From contig CM050446.2 of assembly GCA_027563935.2 (NCBI GenBank), positions 123,706,499 through 123,770,498 of the forward strand: 64,000 bases of DNA, given 5' to 3'. The position numbers and the translations under genes are program-made. The stretch is from Costus lasius. Taxonomy: Eukaryota > Streptophyta > Magnoliopsida > Zingiberales > Costaceae. The notes beneath the pieces are model-generated. The model had not been told where the DNA came from and did no database searches. It worked only from the letters and a program-made list of their open reading frames with translations. This document shows, in pieces, positions 23,463 through 34,599 of the stretch; the stretch's first letter is position 1, and every line of letters begins with the position of its first letter.

Positions 23463-24977
23463 ATGCATCCACGAACAAAAGCTATGGCCATCAAGAGAAC
23501 CTCACGTCCGCAGCAGGCGCTTTCAGATTCGTCCGCGACGGACGATGAAGAGTATGAGCCGACGCCTACTCCTCCTTCTTACCGGCCTTCTTCGGCTACG
23601 CCAGGTTCTTCATCTCGTCGTAGTCGCACACCTGCCAGCCGACCACAGCCATACGTGTCTCCCCCGAACGAGTTCGGGATTATCTTCCGGAACGCTGCAC
23701 AGGAGGCACGATGTCAGATTCTGCGACAACGCCGTGTGCTCAATACGCGGTATCTTGATCGAACCACCTTACAGATGCTAGGGATGCTTGGAGACTTTGA
23801 CTTGATGTATGCATCCATAGGGTGGGAGTAATTTCAGCAGCTATTCTCACCCACCTACATCGGCACCACACTGGAGTTTTTGAGTTCATTGGAAGTTAAA
23901 GCTGATCCTATACTTGAGGATGATCCAGGCCGTCTATCCTTCCGCCTGGGTAATATCGAACACATCCTCACTCTTTCACAGTTTCACAGTATTTACGGTT
24001 TTCCAGAGCCTAGAGCATGTAGAGTCCCCACTGAGTATAATGAGCAAAACTTCTGGGGCGCTGTCACTAACGAGCACATCTACTCCGCTCGCACAGCTCG
24101 TGCTTCTAGTTTGTGCAACCCAGTGATCAAGTACGTTCACCGAGTATTGGCCCACACTCTCTTCGGCCGCAGTGAAAGTGACGGTATGGTTCGACAGACT
24201 GAATTATTTTATATCTGGTGCATGCTCCACAGTTTTAGAGTCGATTTAGGATATTATTTGGCAAAGCATTTCAGCCGCGTCGCCCGTTCTTTGAGGGGGG
24301 CGATAGTTATTGGCGGCTTGATCACACTTCTGGCTGTTTCCCTCGGCATCATTCCCTATGGCACATTGGAGGCTACCGGCAACAACAGGCTCGACATCGA
24401 GTCCTGTGTTGCCATGAAGCTGATTATACACAAGGGAGATTCATATTGTATGACATTCAAGGGGAGCCCCTTATGCTTGCCTTTGCCAAATCCAGAGCGC
24501 ACATCTATCCGCGTTCGTGGAAACTGGCGCATCCAGCCAGTTGAGGACGCACAGCCCGAAATAGTAGACACAACACCACCAGCACCGGGAGCATTCTCTT
24601 TTGGTGGTACCTCTTCTCGCGATTCCATGATATCTGTGTTGCAGGAAATCAAGGAGGAACAGCTCCAGCAAAGAGAGTTGATCGATCACATGGACACCAC
24701 TATCTCTCACATGCAGCAGGACTACGCCGCTTGATGGGAATCAAATGAAGCTGGTATGCAACGCCAGCACAAAATGTTGAGCTCTATTTGGGGGAAGCTA
24801 TCCGCGATAGATGAACGCCTCACTTTTGCATCCGAGGAGCACAGGGCTCAGATGGACATCTCCTCTGACAGCATTTTTCCTTCAGATGAGGAGGTTGAGC
24901 CGGATTATAGTGTGCGTGGGAAGAAGAAGAGCTCGAGCTCGAGAGCTTCTGGCTCCCGCTCGCGCAAAAAGAAGTAG
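23463..24977 (+). pseudogene. Athila 3' ORF (ATHILA ORF-1 / envelope-position protein), nonsense mutations
   Basis: Three consecutive segments of one frame: 23463-23831, 23880-24734 and 24756-24977. They are separated by a TAA (about 23829) and a TGA (about 24733) that are simple nonsense changes. The product resembles the Athila ORF-1 family that occupies the position of an envelope gene in these elements. Readable parts are a Ser/Pro-rich basic N-terminus, FDLMYASIGWE, FRLGNIEHILTLSQF, YGFPEPRACRVPTEY, ELFYIWCMLHSFRVDLG and a C-terminal acidic then basic tail ending in RSRKKK. The hydrophobic stretch GAIVIGGLITLLAVSLGIIP could be membrane-spanning, but no signal peptide is evident. Function unknown; it is defective here. 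Confidence 0.85.
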
Positions 24978-26146
24978 CTGCCCCCGGATATCTATTTCAG
25001 CATCCACTCCTCTCACATCAAGGTATTGCATAGAAGACTATGCAAAATTTTACAGTGGGTGAGCTTTCTATATTCCGATTTCTATTTTCTTGCTTCATGT
25101 GGCTATTTGACTGTGTTCTCTTGACCTTGCTATATTTGGATGGATGTTTTTATTCTGTGACGGTTGGATATTATGTGACATTTGTATCTTATATGTCATT
25201 TTATTCGTGGGCCTGGTCCACATCTTCAGGCCCCATTCTGTGCAGTTATGTATGACACATTGCATTTTACTTTCATGCTTATATTAATGCTTTGCTATGA
25301 TGATTGAAAATTTTGAAATGTTTTGATGCTTATTATTCATGATTCGTGTGTCTATTATGAAACTTGTCCTATGAAAGCTATTTCAAAAATTTGAGTTGAG
25401 TGCATGATTGGTTAGGAATGATCAAAGAAATAATTTTGGAGTATACCTCCTTGTTAGAAATACTGTTTGATCATATCCATATGTTCTATGATTTAGAGAT
25501 TTTGTGATTGGATTGATATTGAGTTATTCATTAGTGGGTCAAACATTGATATGATTGTTAAATCAACTCAAGCTTGCATCTTACATGAGATTGATATTGA
25601 GTTATATATTCGCTCAGTTACTCTTTGAATTCCTTTCTTTTGTTGGGGAAACACTGCATTTGTCAAAAAGGATATGTGATCAACTGCGGAACATGTTTAT
25701 AAAAAATTTACTCACCTTTAGATTCCTCTACTTGGCACTACGCAAAATTGGCAGTGGTACCGAAGGACATGAGTTGAAATCTAAAGGATGTGAAGTTGAA
25801 AACAATAAAAATGACTCCTCTACTTGGCATTGCGAAAAATTGGCAATGGTACCTAAGGTTATGAGTTGAAGTCCAGTGCAATAATCAGTATATCGTATCC
25901 TGAATAAAATATTTGAGTTAACCCCAACGATTTGACTAGGAAGGATTGGAATTACATGAGTGTTTTATGTAAGCTTAATTGAATCCTATGTTCGCTGTTT
26001 ACTAAGTTTTTTGGCATCTAGTTATTGTGGGATCAAGCTGTTGAATACTTGAGACAACCATTTACTTAATTTCTCCTGATTAGATCTTGGATTGGTATTA
26101 AATGTTTTTCTAACTTGGATGTAGATCTTGACATGAAAGATTGTTT
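24978..26146 (+). other. Athila 3' untranslated region
   Basis: AT-rich DNA between the 3' ORF and the right LTR. A short imperfect repeat is present (CTCTACTTGGCA near 25729 and 25817). A clear polypurine tract immediately before 26147 was not visible. Confidence 0.7.
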
Positions 26147-27588
26147 TGATGCATTGCATTTTGGTAGTGATTTTCATAGTTATTTCATGTCAAATCTAGG
26201 CTTATTTCGGCATTTTTATACTCATTACGGGCTTATTTTCTTCATATCTTCGGAATCTTCACTTTTGGCACTTTTATGGAATTTCAGGTAAAAACACCCT
26301 TTTTTGACATATTTTGAAGATTCTGAGGCCACAGGACAATTTCTTATGCGAAAACGAAGCAGCCTGTCAAATTTGGAGTCATTTGGAGTTTTGCCTGACA
26401 ATCACGGCTAGGTGAACCCCACGGGGTTCACCATCCCAATCGCCAGCCTGCGAAACTCACAGAGAGCATCACGGCCGGGTGAACCCCAGCGGGGTTCACC
26501 AGAATTCCATTTGGCCAAAATCTGTCCAGAAGACATCACAGCTAGGTGAACCCGGCGGGGTTCACCGCGATTCTAAACTAGCCTCACGAGCGACCCGACC
26601 CACACTCGGTTTTCCCTGGATTTCTCACCCGTTCGGAGGCCAAATTAGGCAAGTAAGGTGTCTATGGAAAGCTCTTTCAGAGGCGAACACAGAGGACATA
26701 AAATCCCCAATTTTTATGACCTAATCATCGAGAATTCACGCGAAGAACGGAGGCGGGCGGAAGAACACGGCGATAGAGGCGATTTTTGGAGATTTTCGGC
26801 GATTGAGACACACGATCATCACGATTTCTTCAGGATTCCTTCGGTTCATCATCTCCTTCCCCTTAGCTTCATTTTCTTATACTTTTCTTGTCATTAAAAG
26901 AGAGATTTTGAGCGTTTCAATGACAATTATAGCGTAAACCCTATTTCGGGGCTTGGTGGAAACCCTTTGATTATTTTAACTGCAAACTTTGTATCTATTT
27001 TCGTTATTTGGTATAAACTTGTGAGCATATTTTACTTCGACATACTTATTTCGTGATTTTATCTTGGCCGAATATTTTCACGTGTTAGCCGTTACGATTT
27101 ATATCGAGAGAAGGATCGTAAGGGTCGAACCTCCGAGTAAAACTTGTGAGACCTCGACACGAGAGTGTTTGGTCCTCGCTCGAGGATTTCATAGTCTGCC
27201 ATAGAACTCATTGGGTTCACCTTAGAACGACCCACCGCGAGAGTAGGAGGTCGGTTTAAGACGAACACCGGGGTGTTTCACTCGAGAGAGAGCACCTTGT
27301 ACCCTAGGGTTAGACTCCTTTTGCAAAAACAATAAACCAATTAACTAATATCTTTCTTGTGCGGTTAAGATTATCATTATGGTGAAAGCCGTAGCCCTGA
27401 ATTCTCTCTTAAGTCGATTCTCTACCGACGTATTTGTGATTGCTTATTTACGATTTCTGTTCTCAAACCCACGTTTCGATTCGCCTAGCTATTAGGACTC
27501 GGACTTTCTAGTACTCAACCTTGCTCCCTGTGGGATTCGACACCTTTTGTATTACTGCGACATATCCGTGCACTTGCGGATTGTGTCA
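26147..27588 (+). repeat. Athila right LTR
   Basis: This 1442-bp LTR is nearly identical to the left one. Palindromes lie at 26411-26432, 26478-26500 and 26535-26556. It ends GTGTCA and is followed by the GAATT target duplication. Confidence 0.93.
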
Positions 27589-28296
27589 GAATTTCGCTCG
27601 GATATCAACTTTCGCCCTTGTCGTCGCCACCGCTTGTGTTCGTCCAGAAAAGCTCCCTTAACCCTTGAAAAATCTAATCTTTTATAGTTAGACCAGTTTG
27701 GAACCCATCAGCGAATGTTTCTACAAAGTTTGGTTCAAATCCGGTTCGAATCGGTGGAGAATCGAGTGAAAAACTCGTCGGGCGGACGTTTTTATAGTCC
27801 GTAACGTGTTCACGGCTTCGGCCGTGATTTTTTCTGTGTGTACAGGCTTTATGTCATAGAAATTTTCACGGTCCGTGATGGGTTCACGGCCTCACCCGTG
27901 AAAATTTCTGTTCATTCCAACACTTAGCCGTTTTTCATCCACTGATCGACATCAAAATTACGGCTGAATCATAATTACGGCCAAGGCCGTGAATGTTGAT
28001 TTCTTCACCATCTTCGCTCCGAATTTGTCGTGTAAGCTCGTAATCTCCTTGGGAATCGTGCTTTGGCTTTAAAACTCATGAAATCCTTTATTTTTGGTTG
28101 ATTTTACCTACATTTTCATAAAAATCCAGAAAAGTAAAGATTTTGTGCAAAGTGAAGTAAAAGCATCGAAATAAGCAGAAAATCTTGCAAATAAGCTCGA
28201 AATATGATCTAAAATATAGGCAAAAATATGGTATAAATACAACGCATCAATTGCCCGTCGCCACGCCACAAGAAGCAGCGTTGCGCCAAACGAGCG

Positions 28297-28620
28297 CTAA
28301 GATGGCAAATGTAGGTGAAAAGCTCGTGGCCTTTTGCAAAGCAAAGACAATGTTGAGAATAGTGGCGGAAACCCAAAACATGCTCATCATTATAGCCCGT
28401 GACGTTATCGTCAGGAACTTGATAGATGAAGAACTAGTAGAACCCGCCCAAGGCGATGAGCTCGCTTAATGTTTGGAAGATGAAGACGAGCTCTGTCTAC
28501 AAGACTTCTCCCATGTGCCATGCTAAATTGAAGGACAAAATGAAGGCAATGCCCCACATCAAGACCTTAAATCGCTCTTGCAGTATTCGATGAAGTTCCT
28601 TGTTATTCTCAATCCAAGTA
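28297..28620 (-). pseudogene. Membrane-protein gene copy 2', 5' part
   Basis: On the minus strand the sequence encodes recognisable family residues: LHRILQERFKVLMWGI, NLAWHMGE, LSELIALGGFY and FFIY. In-frame stops replace residues after HMGEVL and after GGFY, and frameshifts follow GYN. It joins to 16560-16635 across 11.7 kb of nested insertions, with the hexamer CTAAGA present at both edges. The stops may have arisen after the split. It is a relic. Confidence 0.85.
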
Positions 28621-29130
28621 CCGATTACCAATTACCAAAATCTTATGAATTTCTTTACGGTATGGATTACCGATTTACTAAACCATCGGTAAAATTTGGT
28701 AATTGCCGACTAATAGCTGTATTAAGTTGATTCTCAATAATTTTAGAAAAAATATAACCAAGACTTTCTTAATATTTCCTTGCCATTCTTTCAAATAGAT
28801 ATTACAAATTAATTTACAATGGCGGCATATCACATAAAGGACAAAAAAAAACATATAAAAATCGGTAATTTCTCATTCAGTAATGGTAATAGTAAAAGAA
28901 AATTTTTTTGATAAAATCGATAATCAGTAAATTAGTAAATGGCAAATTAGTAATTATCGAATGCTCACCCTAACTCTCATGTTCAATAATACACATTTAG
29001 GGTGATACAATTAACTATTGCCGAACTCATAGATCTTTCGTATCATAGGCATAAATACGTATGCTATTCATTTAGCACAAGATCATTACAATTTCTTTCA
29101 TATCTAATTCATTTAGCACATTTGTGCAGT
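28621..29130. other. Upstream region of split gene copy
   Basis: AT-rich DNA with degenerate strings of CGGTAATT/TTACCGA around 28620-28960. No gene is seen. Confidence 0.5.
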
Positions 29131-29900
29131 GACTTGGCTAATTGCATTGCATGCTAATATCAGTCCTTGATTAGTTTTATGAGCATACTTGGATTTGTGA
29201 GTTTGGTTCACGTTGAATTTGATTTTAAAACCATTGTAAGCATCTACAAGTACTTGGATTATATTGAAGTTATATAACATGATACTTAGGGCCTGTTTGG
29301 CCCTGCTTTTAAGCTGTTTTTAATCAGCTTTTAAGCAGAAAGTAGAAAGAAAACTGTTTGGTAATGAAAAACAAAAGCAGAAAAAATCAGCAAAAAAAAA
29401 AATTTAGAAAAACTACAATATGATGTTTTTACAGCTTCTGCTTCTTCAAAAAAGTAATTTATATTATTTCGTTTGAAATTTTAAGTATTATTATTTTAAA
29501 TAATTTAAAATAATATATTTATTTATTATTTTAAAATTTGATAGCAGTTAAAAAGCTATTAACTAAATATCTTATAAATGTTGACAGTACAACACAGTGC
29601 AGCACAGCACAGTTTAGTACAGTTATAAAGTTATTTATAGCGGGGCCAAATAGACCCTAATTAGGTATCTAACAAAATCTTACAATTTATGCTAAGATTG
29701 GGGCAGGGCAGTTATCCATTGTACCCTTAGGAAACTCAGTGCAACTTGCATTTGCATTAGGATTTTGAATTTTTTTTTTCTTATATACATTATGATTTGA
29801 AATAGCCTTGATTAATATTGATGGATGTAGTTAGTACTAAACTGAAATCTTGCGGTGTATTTTTGCATGTTTGGATTAATTTTAACTTGCGTAACAGTAT
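29131..29900. repeat. Duplicated backbone block E, copy 2
   Basis: Aligns with 1300-1700 apart from the MITE at 29289-29657. Confidence 0.75.
29289..29657. mobile_element. MITE with GGGCCTGTTTGGCCC termini
   Basis: The left end is GGGCCTGTTTGGCCCTGCTT. The reversed right end is GGGTCTATTTGGCCCCGCT. The paralogous block near 1468 lacks this DNA. Comparison gives a duplicated TA (29287-29288 and 29658-29659), possibly TTA with one change. No coding capacity. Confidence 0.85.
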
Positions 29901-30189
29901 AATTTTTTATTTAAAAATAATGAGTCAATCGTTCTTATTGTAATAATATAAATTATTATATTTTTGGGAAATTTTGACAGATTGCAAGCGCGGACAGAAT
30001 TTTACGCGTCATTTAGTAGCTCAAAAAAGCAAGACCGATCACAGTAAAAGTCTTGGCCAGGTATCTTAGAGAGGACACGTCATCTTCTCACACACCCAAA
30101 ATTTGGAAATTAGTCAGATTATCAGCGACGTACATCCTCTGACCTTATCGCTGTGCAATCCTGACATTCATGTATGGTGATGTTCCATT
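29901..30189. other. Intergenic DNA
   Basis: No feature is recognised. Confidence 0.5.
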
Positions 30190-31030
30190 TTGAGGCACAA
30201 TAGTCAATCAAACAAAATCCATAATGCTCCTTGAGATTAATTGTGAAACGTTCTTCCATAGATTCAAGCAAATAGTCCATCTAGATTCATTTTCCCAAAA
30301 ACTCACCATGTCACCTCATATTTCAACTCTCCATTCTTTTATAATTAAGATTACAGCAACCTTTGACACGTACAACGAATCTAAGTAGGGACATTTTATG
30401 AAGGTGTCCCTAATAATATCAATAAAGAAAAAGACAATCAGAGATAAATCTAGTGCATATATGTCTCATCTGGTCATATATGTCGGCACAACCACCACTT
30501 CCCAAACCTACATTTGTTTTTATATTGATTAATAATAACATGTGCGATTTGGTCTGCACGTCTCCTAATGTTTCATTGACACTTGGCAAGAGCAGAAATC
30601 AGTGGACCGGAACAAAAGTCTGGGTATCTAATTTTCTTTATAAAAATATTTTTTATAAAATTAATCTACACATATCCCATAGCACTAATATTATTATAAA
30701 TAAAATTATACATAATAAAAAATTAATTTAAATATTTTACATAAAAAATAAAAGTAAATAATATTTTATTTTTTTACTTAAAATATTTAAGTTAATATTT
30801 TATTATATGTAATCTTATTTATAACAATATTGGTATCAATAACTTAAATATATAGATCATTTTTATAAAAAAAAAAAATTAAAAAAAATAATTTTACTGT
30901 GCCAAGCTTAGGACTTTTGTTCCACGCGGGCCAGCAATCAACATTAATGATGGCTGGTCACCCTCAACGGGACAAGTTCCATCGCTGGTTTTCAGAGTTT
31001 GGTCTGAGGTGGCACAAAGAGTCAGAGACA
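30190..31030. repeat. Duplicated backbone, blocks A and B, copy 3
   Basis: 30190-30285 is block A. 30490-30605 and 30924-31030 match 43905-43990 and later strings (CATTGACACTTGGCA, AGCAGAAAT, CAGTGGACC, GGGCCAGC, ACAACGGCGGTGGGGAT), with a MITE inserted between. CCACTTCCCAAACCTACATT at 30493 is the paralogous empty site for MULE1. Confidence 0.75.
30609..30923. mobile_element. Foldback MITE with GGAACAAAAGTC termini
   Basis: Perfect 12-bp terminal inverted repeats (GGAACAAAAGTC and its reverse) bound a 315-bp AT-rich, largely self-complementary segment. The related sequence at about 43970 (CAGTGGACCGGGCCAGCC) is uninterrupted. The target duplication is short or decayed. Confidence 0.85.
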
Positions 31031-31847
31031 ACGGCGGTGGGGATAGTTGTTAAAATAATTAAAGTGGACTATTAAACATAATTAAATATAATCATCACCC
31101 GTTGAATCGTTTGGTCTGAGGTGGCGCATTAAGATCCATCTGTTGTTCTTATAACAAAATCATCATCCGTTGAATCGTTTCGTTTTGATTACTAGATAAT
31201 CAGGAGACGTACAATTTAGTTATGAAACATTAGAAATCAGAACTAAATTCGAATTAGTCGGTACATAGTTTTGAACCCCAATCCTTCTTTAACGAGTTGA
31301 AATACACAATTAGTTGTTGAAGACGAGTTATATGAGATAGATAGATTCGTGTGCCAAGTTTTAAAACAATTAACACTACAAATTAAATAAATTATAATTA
31401 CACAAAATCCTTAATCAACTAATCTTTAAAAAAAATATTACATGAATATATAAAAATTATCTTTAATAAAACATTTCTTATTAACATCTTCTAGTAAAAA
31501 AAATTAAATAGATTCAATTAATATCACAAAAATATGTATACTTTAAAATAACAAAAAAACTTGTAATATAGAGGTTTTTTTTTTTTTGGTGAGAAGTAAA
31601 ATTTTATTTTAAAAAGTAGAAACAGTTTGTTTTCTCCTCATATTATCTCCCTGTAACGAGTACCGTCTTTAATAAACATCAATTTTGCGCCTTAAATAAA
31701 TGGTTACAATTATTTTAGGAAAGATGAAACAAATCATAATTTGTTTTGGTTATTCAATCTCTATATATTAGTATTTGTTTTTAATCTCAAATGAAATTAA
31801 ACCAACTTTAACTTGCATGTCGTGGGGACCACCAGCACTTTCCAACC
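31031..31847. other. Backbone left of MULE1
   Basis: AT-rich and non-coding. The last ~150 bp (AATTATTTTAGGAAAGAT, AAATCATAATTTGTTTTGGT, GGGGACCACCAGCACTT) match 60020-60170. Confidence 0.7.
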
Positions 31848-31856
31848 CTATATTTT

Positions 31857-32150
31857 GGCTGCGTTTTTGTGGAGGAGTGCCCCTTCGCAAATTTTGCTGA
31901 GGAGTGGGCTGAGATTCGAGACACGAATCCTGAAGCACCCTCGCACAAATTTTCAAGCAACTCATACTTAAGTGCGGATAGCGCCGATACAAACAAAGCG
32001 TTATACCAAATTTTGATATAACGCCGTCCGTTACGCCCCTCCCCGTTACAGCCGAACTAACCAGGGTTAACTCCCAAAATTTTCGCATCCCACCCAACTC
32101 GCCCGACCCAACCCGCCCTTACTCTGTACTCTCATAATCTATTCCCTAAC
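31857..32150 (+). repeat. MULE1 left TIR
   Basis: Begins GGCTGCGTTTTTGTGGAGGA and pairs with 43600-43885 reversed. It contains the inverted pair GCGTTATACC...GATATAACGC at about 32000-32028. The adjacent 32170-32400 is rich in CGACGACCTC-like 10-mers that also occur in the other MULE ends. Confidence 0.9.
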
Positions 32151-32839
32151 CCTAACTTTGCTGCTGTGACGATAGTTGTCGCCCGATCTTCTCCGACGAC
32201 CTCCGTCGATCTCCAACGACCTTCTACTCTGTGTTTACGACTTCCGAGGCCTCCGAGTGCCTGCTCGGCTCGATCCCTAACTTTGTGTTTTTTATGCAGT
32301 CCACCTTCGACGTCCTGCTACCAACTCCGACGACCTCTGACGAAGTGCAACGACCTCCGCAAACGTCTCATTGTTGCTTGATGACCTACGACGACATACG
32401 ACTTGTTCTTGTTTGGCCTAGGGTTTCCTAATCTTCTTTATTTTTTTTGCAGGATCTCATGGCGAGCTCCTCCGACAACTCCAATGTTCCTTTAAGGTAT
32501 AATGTCAAAATTTATCTTATTAATACGTACATTGTTGTATTAATGATCTATCTTTGGTATAACATGCGTGAAAAATTGGTATAACAGCACCCACTTTGAT
32601 GATATTTGCATAATTTGTATTGTGCGTGAATCTGTTTGGGAAATAGTCTTAAAAGGAAACTGTTAGTTGCTAATTCTTTTGATAATATCAATTGTACGCA
32701 TAACATGCCTGAAACTTAGTATAACAGCACCTTATTATGGTATAACATGCCTCAAAATTGTCTGAACAGAACCTCATTTTGGTATAATAGCTTGGGCGGT
32801 TTGGAGTTCTTCATGTTAATATAGTTCTAACATATTTAA

Positions 32840-33360
32840 CAGTAGGTTCTATACAATGAGGGCTGCACATACATGGTATAACATGACCTAAATTTCGTAT
32901 AACACTTCACAGACACGGTATAACATGTCTCTAATTTAGTATAACAGCTGGCCATTTTAGTATAACATTCCTCAAACATAATATAACACATCCCAATATG
33001 GTAACACATGTATCTAATTTGGTATAACATGCCTCAAACATAGTATAACAACATCCCAATTTGGTATAACATGTCTCTAATTTAGTATAACATGCCTCAA
33101 ACATAGTATAACAGCATCCCAATTTGGTATAACATGTCTCTAATTTGGTATAACAGTTGTTCAATTTGGTATAACATGCCTCAAACATAGTATAACAGCA
33201 TCCCAATTTGGTATAACATGTCTCTAATTTGGTATAACATGCCTCAAACATAGTATAATATATCTCATTTTCGTATAACATGTCTCTAATTTGGTATAAT
33301 ATGATTCCTTTTTTGGTATAACATGCCTCAAACATAGTATAACAGCATCTCATTTTGATA
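32840..33360 (-). repeat. GTTATAC array 1 (intron 1 of protein A)
   Basis: Tandem ~21-bp units on TGGTATAACATG and AGTATAACAGCATCCCAATT, i.e. GTTATAC on the minus strand. Confidence 0.9.
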
Positions 33361-34599
33361 TACTAGTTTCAACTTTTGAGTTCTTCATGTTAATTCTCTG
33401 GAAACGCATGTAACAGTAGGTTTTATACAAGGTGGGCTACGAATGAAAGCCCATCTAGTAGCACCTCAGAAGAAAAAGAATATCAGTACAAGGGCATCAA
33501 ACCTCGCCGAGTACTCAGCAGATGCTCATTGAGCCGGATTCACACTTTTGTCGACACGGTGCAAGAGGGTGATGTCATTAAAGAAGAACTTCTACATACC
33601 CCCTTTGGACATTTGCTGCAAGGGGTATCGGTTCCCCTAGATATGCTTGCAGTGGAATATTTGCAATCTATATGGGAACCGGAGAGAAAGGGATTCAACA
33701 TCAATGACAATTTTGTGCCTTTCTTGGTCAAGGATGTATCTATTATACTTGGTCTCCCACGGGTTGGAGAGTTGGTTAGATGGGACAATAAGCGACCAAC
33801 TACTCCATATTTCACTAAGGAATTTGAGAAGAAGACAATCAATAGAAAAGTAATTGAAGAAAAATTGACGGACCTCTACTCACAAGGCCTAGAGGGAAAT
33901 GAGGAGAGGATCAGAAGATTGGCTATACTGTATTTCTTTTGATGTTTTTTGTTCAGCCGCCTGACATTCAACTTAGATGCGGGCTTTGCATTATTTGTAG
34001 AAGACCTCAAAAAATTGGTTGATTACAATTGGCCAAAAGCTGTCCATCATTTTTTGTGCTCGGAATTGACCACTTCCTCAAAAAAAAAAAGGGACGTGGA
34101 TTTGCCGGTTGTGTCATAGTTCTTTCTGTAAGTATTCTTTAATATATGAAGTTGTCTTTCAATGCATTATAGTTAATCATATATATTTTTTTCTTTTTTG
34201 CAGATTTGGTTTTATGAGCATACCAAAATGTATATAAATAATAAGATTGATGGTGTATACCCTCGGTTGTTTCGTTGGGGCAAAGTGAGTCCATCGCGAC
34301 GGACAACATATTTTAAAAATTGTGCAAAATTAAATGAATCTGCGGTAAGATGCTTATATGTAAGTGTAGTAATTTGTATGTATTTGGGGTCTCTAATACT
34401 ATTTATTATTACAGATTATTTTACAACTTGAAGCTGACGAAATAGAGCGTGACGTTGTAAATACGCCACTTATATTAGAGGCAGCAGTAGAGATAGCTTC
34501 TGAGGAAGCTCTCGATGTTGGCGCATCACACAGTACACTAGACCCTTTACCTGGTACCCTATCAGCTCAACTTGACAGTGTAAGTATATTAAAAATTAT

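Larger units (their letters stand above)
17978..27588 (+). mobile_element. Athila-type Ty3/gypsy retrotransposon, 9.6 kb, pol-deleted
   Basis: Two long near-identical LTRs (17978-19411 and 26147-27588) start TGATGC and end GTGTCA. They are flanked by the exact 5-bp target duplication GAATT (17973-17977 and 27589-27593). A tRNA-Asp-type primer site follows the left LTR. Coding remains, in order, are gag with a CCHC knuckle, an aspartic protease, a C-terminal scrap of integrase, and the extra 3' ORF typical of Athila. Reverse transcriptase, RNase H and most of integrase are absent. All frames carry stops, so the copy cannot move by itself. Confidence 0.92.
17175..28249 (-). mobile_element. Athila-family solo LTR on the minus strand, interrupted by an Athila element
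   Basis: Read on the minus strand, an LTR begins TGATGCGTTGTATTTATACC at 28249 and ends at CTATCA, position 17175. Leaving out the inserted element at 17978-27588, it is about 1.46 kb. It shares strings with the inserted element's own LTR (TGATGC start, CTTGCGGA near the end, CATAGAACT...TGGGTT). Flanking pentamers GTTGC (17170-17174) and ATTGC (28250-28254) look like a target duplication with one mismatch. No internal domain or second LTR belongs to it, so it is a solo LTR. Confidence 0.75.
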
